Source: Chaetoderma sp. LZ-2023a (taxonomy: Eukaryota > Mollusca > Caudofoveata > Chaetodermatida > Chaetodermatidae). Taken from it: a DNA stretch of 64,000 nt. Below, piece after piece: positions 23,958-36,649 of this stretch. Both the position numbers and the translations under genes were made by a program. The stretch covers positions 67,949,188 through 68,013,187 of the forward strand of contig CM067370.1 in the NCBI GenBank assembly GCA_034401795.1, given 5' to 3'. The stretch's first letter is position 1. Each line of letters begins with the position of its first letter. The notes under the pieces were generated by a model, which worked only from the letters and a program-made list of their open reading frames with translations, had not been told where the DNA came from and did no database searches.

Positions 23958-24565
23958 GTTTCTGAAATTCTTAATTGGAGCTTTCGGAACTGTCAACTAC
24001 CAAGTTGTCATTATCAAAGTCAGACTGAATTCTGTTAAGCTTTTGGAGAGTAAACGCTCTATTTCGTCTTACTTGTAATTTCCCAGTAATATGACAATAT
24101 CTAACAGGTCTTAATGTCAACATCTTTATTATTTTCACACATTTTGAAAAAATGTGAGGGTGGGGTGGGTAAATTGCAATCACCTCTATCCGTGTGCCCA
24201 TCCATCCATGCATCCAGCTATCTCATCCATAAACCTTTGATGGAATTCAATAAAATTTGAGATGCCTATATGATTGCAGACTTCAAGACCATTTTCATTA
24301 GACTGCGCCCTAAGCAGCGGCGGGAAGGGAGTGAAAGTCAAAGTTGGCAACAGCAGTGTCTGAAATTCTTACCCTGGACCCTCAGAACTGTCTAATGACA
24401 AGTTGTCATGACCAAAGTCAGATTGGTCTGTTAACCTTTTGGAGAGTAAATGCTCTATTTCCTCTTACTTTTAAATTCCCATAAACATGACAATATGTAA
24501 CTAATGCCAACATCTTTATTATCCCCATGCATTTTTAAAAATGCGGGGTTGGGTGGGTGGGAGGG
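23958..24565 (+). repeat. Direct duplication, period about 400 bp
   Basis: The block 23958-24170 recurs at 24358-24560. Shared words: TGAAATTCTTA, CAAGTTGTCAT, CTTTTGGAGAGTAAACGCTC / TAAATGCTC, GACAATATGTAACTAATGCC and CCAACATCTTTATTAT. Both copies end in a small hairpin (ACATTTTGAAAAAATGT and GCATTTTTAAAAATGC) followed by a GGGTGGG-rich tract. Confidence 0.8.
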
Positions 24566-25554
24566 GTGGGTGGTGTGGCATGCCTTAGCCGAGCCATGCG
24601 AATGGATACAGGCAGAATATGTCATGCTTTCTGCCAGTCCACAATTTACATTCACAATTTACCATATCAGAGTTTGGTCGCTACTGACATACCGATTCAA
24701 GTGATTCAAGACCGTGACCACATTCCTTTACACCCCTCATGGCATAAACACCATGTAAGACAGGGGCAATGTCTTTAAGTTCCCTCCATGGAACGTGCAG
24801 GTTTTACATCTATAGTCACATGCCCACAAGTGTAATCGATTCCAGAACTTTTTAAGGAATTCTGGCGCCGGGTATCACTATTCTAGATGAACACCATTTG
24901 TAATCGTTTTAAAGTATTAAAACTGCCTATGCATTTTTATTTAAGTATCCTTTTGGAAGGTTTTACACCATGGGTCGGGTAGCAAGCTGTGTGTTTAGAA
25001 CACCCTAATGTGAATAATAATGATATTTATCTCATATAGATGGACGGATGGACGGGTGGACGGACAGATAGATAATGGGGCAAATGACGCAGCGAGGCAC
25101 TAAATGGGAGCCATTATTAACCGATTAATAGCAAAACAATGGTAAATGCACCCGGGTGGGTGGTTGTGGTAATTTTGATTTAAATGAACGGCAACATAAT
25201 AAGCTCAAGAATAACCCAAGAATGAGTTGTTAACGGCCATTTATCAATCAGAAAATCTTTTTTCTATCAAGCCTTTTAGAAATTCAATATTCTAATATCT
25301 AAACCAACACATAGCTAGTGGGGTGGGGTGTGGGGTGGGGATACATTTGTTTTCGGCCCTCCGGGTTTTGGATGTATTGTAGCGCATAGTCTCACCATTT
25401 TATATGGCCAAACTAAGCCAAAAATCGGTCGTTCAATAAGCATTGCCAGCCATTAAATTGTATTAATATAAACAATAAATGAAACATTGGATCATAATTG
25501 CATAAAATAAAACGTTTTAAATCCTTTTGGGCGTGTAAAATCTGTTTATTTCCC
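24566..25554. other. Unassigned stretch with GGATGGAC-type run
   Basis: It contains a degenerate GGACGGATGGACGGG run at 25040-25070 and a GGGGTGGGG tract near 25320. No gene. Confidence 0.4.
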
Positions 25555-25639
25555 GTGGTCATGACCCTTTAAGAAGACGCCAGGAATACCGATTTTTACT
25601 AAGACATTGTTCTTGGCGCTAAGAACGTCATCTTAGGCG

Positions 25640-26540
25640 CTAAGAACGCTCCATGAATACGGGCCCTGGACTGCAACGTGGAGGGTTTCTGCCAGATGCT
25701 GAACTACACACGTCAAGTCTGACTCGGTGGTGCCATCTTAGTCTTGGTTACATATCAGATGGTAGCTCTTCTCGTCAACTTTCTCCCATTTCACCATTCC
25801 CACACTCATCATACTACCTGGCTGACATGTCTCCGTCTTTCAAACTTCTCTGGAACAAAGTTTGACATTGGAGTGACTGGAGAATGAGTACATGGTCAGA
25901 TACGTTCACCGTGTGAGGATCCTTTATAGATATATGATTAACCAGATTGACATTGACCCCGTCTTACATGGTGTTCATCCCCAAAGATTGCCTAAACCAA
26001 GATCATGGAAGAAGTAGTCAATCTGGCATTTGCGTATTCCATTCTCATGGATAAGGATGTTTTTCTTTGGGCATGTAGGAGCAGGGAGCATGGCATGGTC
26101 TTTCAAGAATTGCTGCTAATTCTTGTCTCACCCATCAGATGGTTCTCGCTGCAGTGATGCGTTAAAGTCGCCTCCAATAATAATATGATGCCCATCACTG
26201 AACTTCACAATCACCTCGTTGAGTTCCGCCAGTGTATCCATAGACTGTGATTCCCAGGTTTTCTAGCCCCTTGTAGGAATATAGACTGTTATGAGACATA
26301 TTGCTCATGGTGCTGCATCATGGCTATTACAAGGATTTGTTCTCTACCATCCTGATGCTTCTCTATCCTCTCATCTAGGATTTTATGCGACATAATTGCG
26401 ATGCCCCCCCCCCCCCCCCATGCTTGTGAATGTCGGCTGTTGACAGCACATTGTGATGCCTATGTGATGACTGGACCTGCCTGTTGTAACTTGATGACGA
26501 CATCCTGCTTCCTGTCTTCAGCATCTACCCTCCAGTACTG
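25640..26540 (-). pseudogene. LINE endonuclease fragment
   Basis: The minus strand near 26180-26140 reads HHIIIGGDFNAS, the core of APE-type LINE endonucleases. Flanking pieces in shifting frames include GIAIMSHKILDERIEKHQDG and an IYIPTRG-like segment. Multiple stops and frame changes are present, so it is a decayed fragment. Reverse transcriptase is not present beside it. Confidence 0.6.
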
Positions 26541-28190
26541 TGTCGATCTACGCCTCTCGCTCATATCTCACCTATAGGGGGTACCTTCTCTGTACTTCTC
26601 CCTTCTATCTCCCCTCTTACTCGGTTGAGCTACGAGCCTATTAGACCATTGCTCTCTGTCTCTTCTGTCATAATTTATTCCCCCAATGTACTCATTCTAA
26701 GTACGCGTTATCTAGTCTGCCCGTCAGGTGGTACTGGACAGCCCTCTCCATTCTGTCTGCCACGTCTTTGTGTTGGTATCCTCTCCACGAATAGGCATCT
26801 TTTTGTGGTCTCTACTCTCTTCATTTTTTGTTGGATAGAATCTCTCTATCCCACTCTGGTGGGTCATCTATTCTGTCTTCTGCTTCCAACTCTCCCAGCT
26901 CGGTCTTTCCTAGCTCTGGCATGTCTTGGTGAACTGACCATTCCATTCAAGCGTGTTCCTTTGATATAAAACTCTTGTGTCATCTAGGCTCCATGATGGT
27001 GGGTTTGCTGACCTATTGTTTGAGTGTTCAGGTGCGCTTGGTCTTGCTTTCTAGGCAACAGACTTGTCTGCTAACGCTATGATCTATACAGCACATGTGT
27101 GGATTCATAGGGCCACGTTCTGCCTCTCTTCCTTTCTATCCCCGATATCCTGTCTCTCATCTGCTTCATCTCAAAAGCGATCCAACTGCTGTTTAATATC
27201 TCTCTCTCGTCTTTGGTCACAAGGACACGGTTTGGGAGAGGATTTGGGATGGATGTCCGAGAGAGCGCGCGAGAGAGAGAGAGAGAGAGAGAGCACATGC
27301 ATGTGTGCATGCGTGCGTGGATTCTCACTGCAACCTATCCCCCTCAAGCCATTCTTTTTCTTCCGAAATCAAAATTGTTTCAGAGAGTTGTGTTTCTAGA
27401 AGAAAGTATGTGCTTTCAGTCTACATTACAGACTAGGAACTTTTGAACTTCCAGCACTTGGCTTCACACTACCAATTCAGTACGTGGCCAGATGGGTGAT
27501 GACCGGAGCTGAGAGTTTACGTGTTTGACCCTACTTTCCAACTGACTGTGAAGAAGTAGTGTATCTGCAGACACCACCACAACCACCACCATGCATGCCA
27601 TTCTTTATAGATACACTGGCGTTTCACAGGCAACTGCAAAGATATTCCATTTATTTCAAAATTGTGATAGAACTACAGGGCGGACAGAAAGCCATGGACT
27701 ATTACCCTCATCCCGTAATGGGAAGATGGTACTACGATCCCGCCTGCGTGTCAGTCTCGCTCTGTCTGTTTGGTGCAGTATATAAGCAAAACTACTGATC
27801 TAATTTGGTCAAAATTCTAACGCAACGAAGGAAGTTGTGCAAGACATTTCCAAATGTTGGTTGCAATCAGGGTAATTGAACATAGATCTGGATTGGATCA
27901 AATTCGGAATCTCTGGGTATCTCGGAAACTACTGTTTTCACTAACATTTTAACACGTGTGGGCGCAATTCTAGAAATCGCGAAAAATCGAGAAAACATGA
28001 AAACCTTTACCATGACAAAAATGGGAGGGTGAGGATCTGTAAAAACATGGATCATAAAATAGGCTTCTGTGACTAAGCTGAAATTTAGCAATTTCAAAGA
28101 TGCCAGCAACCTACACGTCTCTGCCATAAAACCTACCGAATTAGTCTGGCTGATAGGCACTTCGTAAATATAAAAATGTGTATTTTATGG
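26541..28190. other. Unassigned stretch with C-run, GA microsatellite
   Basis: A C-run lies just upstream at 26405-26419 and a GA-type microsatellite at about 27264-27292. Several frames of 60-115 codons are present on both strands but have low-complexity or unfamiliar translations. No gene can be supported. Confidence 0.45.
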
Positions 28191-28197
28191 ATAACTT

Positions 28198-30065
28198 GAA
28201 AAAAATAAAGAAAATTTAAAAAAATCGATATAGTTTTGATATAAACTAGTCTTAAGCATCGTAGAGAACACAGCTGTGAAGGTTTTTTTAAAAAATCGGA
28301 TGACCCCTCACGAAGTTGAAAGATTTTGAAAGAAGTGGGTGAAAAACTGCAAATGTCATTTTTTTAAAACGTAACCATAGGATTAACATTAAAGCTCTCA
28401 TGTTCCATTAAATATAGACACATTTGCACGATATGAGATGCTTGTTCAATTTACACAGTATGCAATGCTACCCGGCGTGCAATGCTACCTAGCATGCAAT
28501 GCCCTGACTCCATAATCATTGGAACTATTGGACGCCATATTCATTTAGTATATTGTCTGCACAAGCCAAGATTTCTCAAACAAAACGGACCTGCCTGCAC
28601 GTGCAAATACTCATTTGTCCTCCAGCTCTGGAAGCGTAAGCATCCACGTAGGGTGTATTCACAGCAGTACATTCGGCAGTCTGTATTTCAATACTGTTCA
28701 GAGAACGTGGAGGAAATAGGAAAAAGTTTTTATATACAACAGTAATTTGCGTGAAAGTTATTGCTATCAATGACAGCACCAACATTCAGTCAAATTGTTG
28801 TCAAAATAATTAGTATGTAATGCAATTACAACTTGCTATATATTTGATACAAATTTTATTGAAGTGTTGCTGCAACAGCTTTCAGTCTATGTATTCTAAA
28901 ATAATCATCACAAATTTCAGCCAACACCTAAGGATTTGAAAAGCAATTTGACTAAGTTGTTGCTGACCAGGCATCAACAACGTTAGCAAATTGTTGTCCA
29001 AAGAATTACACGGCGTTCAGTATTACTATCTAAGTAGAGTGAGTATATGGCCAAAATACGCTTTGCCTGCATGAAGGAAATATTTCGCCTTGCTACCGTG
29101 TGTACGTTTCTGTTCGACCAATGCATTTCAAACAAATGCACAAATCTGTCAACGAAACATGCACGCCATTTGCTAAGCATTCATTCTTGGTAAGATAGCG
29201 TATATAGGCCGACGCTCACTTTGCCTAAATAGTAATATATTGATTGCACGTGTCAGGATAATAATTCGACAATGTTGTTGGTGCCTTAGAAACCAACAGC
29301 TTATCGTCGAATTGCTATTCAAATCCGTGGCGAGAGTCGACTAAAAATTATTATTATTTTAGAATATAGAGACTGAAGGCTGTTGTAGCAACAATTTTCA
29401 ATCAAATTAGTATCAAATCTGTACCAGGTATAATCGCATTACCTAATAATTATTTTGACAATAATTTTACTGAATGTTTGTGCTGTCATTGATAGCAATA
29501 ACTTTCAAGCAAATTATTGTCAAAATATATATAAATGCTTTCTCTAATTTTCTTCTGGAAATTGACACAGTTGCGCAGAACAGAATTGAAATGCAGGCCG
29601 TCGAATGTACTGCAGTGAATAGTACGCCCTACATACATGCTTATGCTTCCAGAGCTGGAGGACAAAATGATTATCTGCATGTGCAAGCAGGTTGGTTTTG
29701 TTCGAGAAATCCTGGCCAATACAGACAATAGACTAAACGAATATGGCGTCCAATAGTTACGATTATGGAGTTAGGAGATTGCATGCTGTATAGCATAGCA
29801 TGCTGGGTCAATTAAACAGAAATCAGCAGGCATCTCATATCTCATGCATAAGTGTCTATATTTAACGGAACACAAGAACTTTAAGCTAGACACAAAAATT
29901 AGTCACAGTTAAAGCGTGAAAAAAATAAAGAAATTAAAAAAAAATCAATATAGTTTTGATGTAAACTTGTCCTAAGCAACGTATAGAACACATCTGTGAA
30001 GTTTTAAAAAATCGGATGAACCATTAGGGGTGCAAATGTCATTTTAAAAATCCTTAACCAGAGCG
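28198..30065. mobile_element. Long imperfect inverted repeat framed by direct repeats
   Basis: The outer blocks 28198-28380 and 29918-30065 are direct repeats (AAAAAAATAAAG, ATATAGTTTTGAT, CATCTGTGAAG/CAGCTGTGAAG, AAAAAATCGGATGA, TGCAAATGTCATTTT). Between them 28388-29910 folds on itself. TTCCATTAAATATAGACAC at 28403 is met by its complement near 29860. GTCCTCCAGCTCTGGAAGC near 28618 is met near 29645. CAACAGCTTTCAGTCTATG near 28872 is met near 29380. The arms run on to roughly 29065 and 29215. No transposase is visible. The element type is unknown; it could be a foldback element or a composite of two opposed elements. Confidence 0.8.
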
Positions 30066-30134
30066 GACGCCAATGACAACATTTTTCCACCCTCTCCCAA
30101 AATCTTTTTTCAACTTCGTGAAAATGCGAGATAA

Positions 30135-31505
30135 AAACTGATCCAAATAACTAGACCAATTAGCCTTAGCTGCACCCTGTGCAAGGTCCTGAGTCATTTG
30201 CTAAGGACAGTATCCTTAACTATTTGAAAGAAGCCAACCTATTCTCTACATGCCAGCACAGTTTCAGACATACCAGATCACACAAAACTCAACTGCTAGA
30301 GTTATCTTGAATACATAACGACTAAACTTGATGCGAATGAATCTGTTGATGCTGTATATCTGGATTTTTCCAAGGCTTTCGATACAGACTCCAATCAAAA
30401 TTGCAAAGCTACAGTATAGGAAATAAAGTAACCAAGTGGAGATACAACTATTTAACCACTAGAAAACAAAGTAAGAATTAATGATACATCAGATTAGGCA
30501 AATGTAACCAGTGGCATACCACAAGGAAGTGTTCTGGGCGTGTCCTTTTCCTAATTTACATAAATGATCTACCAGAATCTGTAACCTGCCACTGCAAAAT
30601 GTTTGTCGATGACACGAAAATATATGGAGACCCATCCACCAATGACATCCAAGATAACATAGACAAGGTATGCGAGTGGTCCCGGACATGGCAACTAGGC
30701 TTCAATACAAGTAAAACATGTGTCTTACATTTTGGCAGTAACAGTTCCTGAGTCATGACAACTGGTACCTCCCGCATACAGCCAATATCTACATCACAGC
30801 TAGAAAAAGATTTGGGAGGGCATATCGACACAGACCTTTCTTTTGATACACACATACATAACATCGTATCTAAAGCGAATATTAGAGTAGGAATAATCAA
30901 AAGAACATTTTCCTGTATAGACCCATCTACACTTACTTTACTCTACAAATCTTTGGTAAGACCTATCCTTGAATACTGTAACTCGGCATGGTCACCAAGA
31001 TTTAAACAACAATCCCAGCTATTAGAAAGAGTACAGCGTCGAGCAACACAGTTATTACCACAAATTAGAGACTACAGCTACACAGAGACTCAGAATCCTA
31101 AATCTAATATCATTGAAATACAGAAGATTTCGAGGAGACTTAATCGAAACATACAAAATCCTTAATGATATGTACAACACTGACAAAAGTAGCTTCTTTG
31201 AACTCTCCACTAATACACACACTAGAGGACATAAGTTCAAGCACAACATGAAATGCAGCACTAAGGATATTCGCAAATACTTAATCTCTAACAGAGTGGT
31301 ACCCTATTGGAATTCACTGCCAGCAACTGTTATAGAGGCACCAATGGTTGAATCCTTCAAAAGTAAACTAAAATGCTTCATGATTTTGACTAAACATGAT
31401 TTGCATAGAGACACTAGAGTAGCGATAAACACATTGAACAGGCCATATGTTTATCAGACCATCACAAAGTCATACTGCAATTCTGCCAATACAGTGAACT
31501 GATCT
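30135..31505 (+). mobile_element. CR1-like LINE, reverse transcriptase to 3' end, decayed
   Basis: Readable segments in several frames: DAVYLDFSKAFDT (motif A, near 30350), TSGIPQGSVLG (motif B, near 30500), LIYINDLPESVTCHCK, MFVDDTKIYGDPSTNDIQDN (motif C, usually YADD), and then 30755-31080 with LEKDLGGHIDTDLSFDTHIH and LYKSLVRPILEYCNSAWSP. The C-terminal piece 31113-31502 has RFRGDLIETYKILNDMYNTD and ISNRVVPYWNSLP, typical of CR1/jockey-group LINEs. At least three frame changes and stops near 30300 and 30440 break it. A short copy of its 31096-31145 segment recurs at 31806-31858. Confidence 0.85.
31113..31502 (+). pseudogene. LINE C-terminal segment
   Basis: A 129-codon open frame encodes the post-thumb segment of a CR1-like LINE polymerase (KYRRFRGDLIETYKILNDMY, RKYLISNRVVPYWNSLPATV, ESFKSKLKCFM). 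It overlaps the previous piece (30755-31165) in another frame, so a frame change near 31080-31110 separates them. It ends at a stop after NSANTVN, close to the expected natural C-terminus of the family. Confidence 0.75.
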
Positions 31506-32863
31506 TGGAGTAGCCGCTGCATAGACAAGAACATGCTCGGTAGCGATTCCAATTATCGGTAGATAATCTTCTACGTCCGCACTTTGTGGTTGCATGAAGA
31601 GACACTTATGTAGCGGAGGAGACTCGGATAGCGATGAACACAGAAAATGAAAACAACAGAAATTAGACCAACCACGGCATCCACAAGTGAACATGCAAAC
31701 AAATGCTAGGCACAGCAGGGTGTGACCATTAGTGTAGGCAGCACACTGCAGCTAATGCGGGGAACACCCATCTGCATCATAGCATTTCCCAAAACAGAGC
31801 TCAAGTTTTAAATCTAATATCACCGATATACTGACGGTTTCGAGGAGACTTAATTAAGCGACAATTGTCAAATCACTCAAGATGTTCAAGATTTGTCAAG
31901 AAATTAAATTTGTTGATTAGTAAATGTTCATTTACAGGCCAAGAAGACAACTTCTGAACATTTCTGACTGGAATGACTGGCTCGGATTTCAGTGGGAAAA
32001 TTAAAAACATGTATTCTCTTGAGCGGAAAATGGAGATTTATCCAGGCAACTGCAAAGGCAGTTTTAGGCTGGCTTGAATACTAAAGGATTAAAAGCCAGG
32101 ACAATTAAAGTGCCCAGGCCTGCAATGTGGACATAATATTACAGCATTCCAAAACATATATGCTGAACATTTAGTTATCTTAAATAACAACGTTGAGTGG
32201 GGGGGGGGGGGGGCTTAATCTTACCAATCTCACCAACTGAGCTAATGTCAAAAGGCTAATGCCATGCATTATATCGACGGGTACAGTGGCTTTCTTGAGC
32301 CTCTCTCCAGGCCATAGATTGGTTTATCAGGGTTTGGTGTTGAGACGTGGATGGTGCGCAGGTGTACATCGCTTTTTCCATGGTTTTGAGTGTGGAAATA
32401 TCCAGACACCTGTGTCAAAGCATACATGTTGTTTTGGAATTAGTGCTGGAACATAGGTGTTCCTGTAGTCTGATCGTGAGTTCTCTCCCAATATTATTTT
32501 TTGCAATGTTTACATGTGATCAGGTAAATCACATTTGTCTGCCAATTACCAATTATCTTGCCTCTGTAAATTCGCTTAGTGTAGCTACTAGCACATTTAA
32601 AACTTGTTTGGTTCATGACTTGACAGAAGTAGTACTTGCCTTTTGTGAACTGTGCGAATTCCTATATAGTGGTCTGTCTTTGTCTTGGTATGATAGGTGA
32701 GCTCTAATTGTCATCATTTATAGTTTTGTTTATTTTAAAATCAGTTTGGCTTATCTGGGAAAGCCAGTCTGTATCTATACTACTATAATCCAATTATTGG
32801 TGATTGCAGAGATTGACAAAAAGCTAAGAAGTGTAAGATTTAGCGGTCTTTGGAAGACTGTTA
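31506..32863. other. Unassigned stretch with G-run and a hairpin-family copy
   Basis: At 31915-31990 lies a copy of the TTCATTTACAGGCCA / GACTGGAATGACTGGCTC small repeat family. A run of 14 G lies near 32200-32214. No gene. Confidence 0.5.
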
Positions 32864-34290
32864 TTATTAGCTCACCTGGGTAGAATGGCAGTGAGCTTAT
32901 GCCATGGCGACTGTCAGTCATCAATCCGGCATCCGTCCAACATAGATAACGCAAATATTCCTATTAACAACATTTGTATCCAGTCCGGTCCAAACATCAA
33001 CTACTCCTCCTTCTACATCTCTCATCCTCTTAGATTTTAAAATGTGTCTATAGTTCTCTCCATTCAGTCAAACTTGCGCTAATTGACCGTGAAAAGTAGG
33101 CCACAGTGACCAACATTTTGATATATGACATAAAATTAGCCTAAAATGCATTCTCACAATGTTTGGTTGCTGTATATGAACAAGAGAAAGCTCCATAATA
33201 CTACTGCATATGTTGGGTCAGTGGAGGCATTTGACAGAACACACACTGGGGTGCGCACATGCTCTGGGCAGACACAGCAACATGTGAATGGATTGGAGAC
33301 AAATTTGTTAAAAAGACACAAAATGATGAATGCACGCATCCGTGGTAGTCTTGCGGGCACCTTCACTCAAGTGGTATGCCTATAAAAACATACTGCAGTT
33401 AACGAGTGTCGGTTCGGCACCGGTTCGGTCTGGAAATGTGTGGACAAACTGACTAGAAAGAGATAGTATCTAAGGCATCAATCACAAGTGAATATAGCGC
33501 GTTGTCGAACCAATCCAGCTTTCACCCAAACCTCATACAGTCCACAAAGTTGAAACTGACGACAGAAATAAGCCATTATAATTCAGCTACCTGAGCACTT
33601 TTAAGTGTCTTTGTCATGAGACCATCTTCTTCGAAGAGGCTAACAGCAGGAGCAGTGTCATACTCCAAGCGGTCATCCATCATGTTCCCTCAATTGAGCA
33701 ATGCAAATCATTATCTAGGCCTAGCCATACTCTTTCTGCAGAGACCTCACCCCAGGTGCTCTCTTGTTCTTGTCATGAATGTTCTGCCATTAGTTCGATT
33801 GGAAATGACTGATGACTTCATCTTTTTCTCAACAAATAGCTCCTGACGGAAATCTGCATACATCTTATTACCAACTTCATCAATGTGGAGCAGCTGGTAA
33901 CGCTTTCTCTCTCTATCAGTGTAATACTGAATGGGTTTTTCAGTCGAAGTTTGGCCTTTGAGCTTGTGTAACGTATGTCTGGATTCGTTGACATGGATGA
34001 TCACCCGTGAACTTTTTTTTATCAAAACCAAATTTTGCTGAAATCTGTCAAGAAGCTAAGGAGGAGATGCGCTTTAACACTTTACGGTAAATTTGTATAA
34101 TATCTAAGATTTCTGACCAAAATTAATGAATTAAAAATCTGAACAGATGTTCTAGGGCCTACATCCATAGGATCCTTCCACACAAATTTGGTTAAAATTT
34201 GACACACAGTTTAGGATAGATTTAAAGCAAGAGTTGACAGACGATGGACGGATGACCACCACGGCATAAGCTCACTTGGTGAGCTAATAA
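32864..34290. mobile_element. Terminal-inverted-repeat element with TTATTAGCTCACC ends
   Basis: The left end reads TTATTAGCTCACC, then GTGAGCTTATGCCATGG. The right end is the complement (CACGGCATAAGCTCACTTGG, then TGAGCTAATAA). The ends are the same as the right end of the 16.0-17.9 kb AAGAGGCC repeat, so they belong to one superfamily of elements. The 1427-bp interior has no supported coding region. A 94-codon minus frame at 34031-33747 is unfamiliar. The target duplication is unclear. Confidence 0.75.
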
Positions 34291-34510
34291 CAGCGCTACA
34301 GTTGGCAACAGGCATTTTTGAATGTGTCAGTGTCTAGTTTTATGGTCCGGTTTCAAAAATTTGTTGCCAGGGATGGACTACGAAAATGAAAAATAAGCAC
34401 TTTTTCAGCATCTGGCTACTGGACTAGACTTACCCTAGATGAAGTTTCTTCAATCAGTGAAAATCGAATCAAATGCATGTACAAATGTATGATTACTGTA
34501 TTCTGCACCT
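34291..34510. other. Short spacer
   Basis: No feature seen except a few TAG triplets near 34510. Confidence 0.4.
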
Positions 34511-34514
34511 GTAG

Positions 34515-35390
34515 TAGTAGTAGAAACATCCTACAGCTGCAATCAGTCCTTCTTCGCTTTTGCCCACCGTGTCTTGTCCTCAGCCGAAATCCTTATCTTC
34601 CTCAGGTCCATTCTTGACTTTGGTGTACCAAGTCCTGCTTTCTTGAGGTCACCTCATAGCATGCTTAGCAGATTTATGCAATGACGTCCTTTCATGGCTT
34701 TGGATTTGTTGGCACCGAGTAGGGCAAATTCCAAGGCTCTCTGTGCTGGTGTGTCTTTTGGCATCCTTAGCACATGGCCAAACATGGACCATCTTTGCTG
34801 GCCGACTTTGACAGACAGCATCGATGTATTACACATCTTGTATAGTGCATCATTGGAAATTATGCTGTCTGGCCATCGTGGCCAATGATGGTGCGTAGGT
34901 GTTTGCGGCGGCAGGCATCCAGTTTGTCTAGCGCTGCCTTTGGAGCTGCCCAGCTGTTATAGTTATACAGCATAAAGGATATACAGGTTGCATTGTATAA
35001 ACATAATCTTTTATCAGGGGCATCTTTGATCTACGAATCCATAGCTTCCAGGACTGGAAAGCTATGTTTCCCATGACGCAGCATGCAGCAATGTCAGCAG
35101 TACCTCAAAGCAGTGAGCCCAGGATTTTACTTTTCCTCCATGGTTCGCCGCCACGAAGTGGATCATCATTTTCTTTAGTTTCATGCTTTGTAGATAGGTA
35201 TATGTGGGTGAATTCTGTTTTGGATTCATTCATAAAGAGATTCCCAATTTTTAGTTTGCTTGCAGGTATTGGGAGAAGTTCATCAAAGGGTTTCTTCTCC
35301 TCGTCTATGAAGTCCACATCGTCAGCATATTCCATCCCTAGCAGGGGTACAAATCGGGAGGACAAAGATAGAGACACATCCCTCTATTGG
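34515..35390 (-). pseudogene. LINE fragment (reverse transcriptase motif C and C-terminal part)
   Basis: Minus-strand pieces: LGMEYADDVDFIDEE (motif C with catalytic Asp pair) and NLFMNESKTEFTHIYLST at 35377-35105. Next comes a WAAPKAALDKLDACRRKHLR-like segment near 34960-34890. Then comes RWSMFGHVLRMPKDTPAQRA at 34836-34654. The order and motifs are those of a LINE polymerase from palm to C-terminus. At least two frame changes occur. The clade is not certain. Confidence 0.75.
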
Positions 35391-35484
35391 AGAGGAAAGG
35401 GGCAGGGTGGGACGTTAGCAGAATTAATTGCATGAGCAATTACATTTTGTAAGAGGCAAAATACATACATGTATAGTACTTATC

Positions 35485-36140
35485 TGACTCAAATATAAAG
35501 GCCGGTTTTCACGATCAGATTCCACTGTCATATAAAACTGCAGCAAAAATCGTATGCCATATGGCGAATCTGATGAATGTTTAAACGACCAGATTAATCT
35601 GCTAGACAAAATCTGATGATGGCAATATCTGGTGACAAAATCTGACATCAAATTTGATGCAAAGCGAGTCCACTACAGAGAGCGTATCTTCTGTTTCTGT
35701 TTATTTTTATATAAGCAGGCTTAATAAATTAAAAAGACAAACCTGCTGCTCAGTTATAAATTTTGTTGTTGATATATCCCAACTTTGAAAGATGGCCACA
35801 TCCATTCCTACAGAATCTGAAGAAATTGAACTTGTCCTACACTACAGATTTAACTCTACACATCAGATTTCTTTTTTTCCCACAAGCAGATTTTATCGAA
35901 TCTGGCAAATCTTTTAAATTATCAGATTCATCCTCAGATTTCCAACTTCAGACACCAGACTAACACACGAAATATTGTGACCATACACTAGGATTCCACA
36001 AGTGTAATCCGAAAACAAATTTAGCAAAAATTCAGACCCAGCAGCTACCGAGATTCTATTGACCGTGTTCATGTACACGATGAGATTTTCTATCGAATTC
36101 ACTAAATCTGACCAGATTATTCTGAATGTGTAATTTGGTC
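35485..36140. repeat. Region dense in AATCTG / CAGATT words
   Basis: About a dozen copies of AATCTG or its complement CAGATT are spread over 650 bp (for example near 35514, 35569, 35590, 35610, 35813, 35860, 35925 and 36103), often as close opposed pairs such as CAGATTAATCTG. It looks like a decayed foldback element, but clear ends were not found. Confidence 0.5.
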
Positions 36141-36648
36141 TCACCAGAGTGATAAAGCAAAACAAAATTAATAAAACGTACAAATTACTGTAAATTTTAC
36201 TTGATGACAATTATTACAATTGATATAACAGCAGTAATTACCTCAATATGGTAGTCATATTAACGAGACCTTCTTTGGCCCACTTATTTGAACGACATGC
36301 CTATCGGAAATATCGTCTACCACCATTGGTACACATTTTTAAATCCTATATTTATGGAAACAGACGGTTAGGTTCTCGACCCGAGTACTTGAAGATAGCA
36401 TATGCCATCATTGTTTTAAGGAATATACTTGAACAAAAGAACGCACTGATTAGTTTACATGTTGATGCTACAGACCGTGTGTACAATTAACTATCCTAAT
36501 TTAGGTTGACTGCTGACGTTTTCATGGAGACCATTAGCCTAAGTAATTATATACATGAATTACAAGATATTAGAGTATAACTCATATGGCCAGTAGTATG
36601 GCTATTAGCTTAATATTCATAGATACATTCTTTGCAAGCTTAGCCACC
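36141..36648. other. Unassigned stretch
   Basis: An 80-codon frame at 36248-36490 (MVVILTRPSLAHLFERHAYR...) starts with Met and ends naturally, but I do not recognise it. I see no splice or promoter support. Confidence 0.3.
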
Positions 36649-36649
36649 A

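Noticed and set aside
26625-27399. Plus-strand frames of about 110 codons as host exons
   Set aside because: The translations are low in complexity (Ser/Leu/Cys and a GA microsatellite giving RERERE) and match no family I know; no splice pairing was evident.
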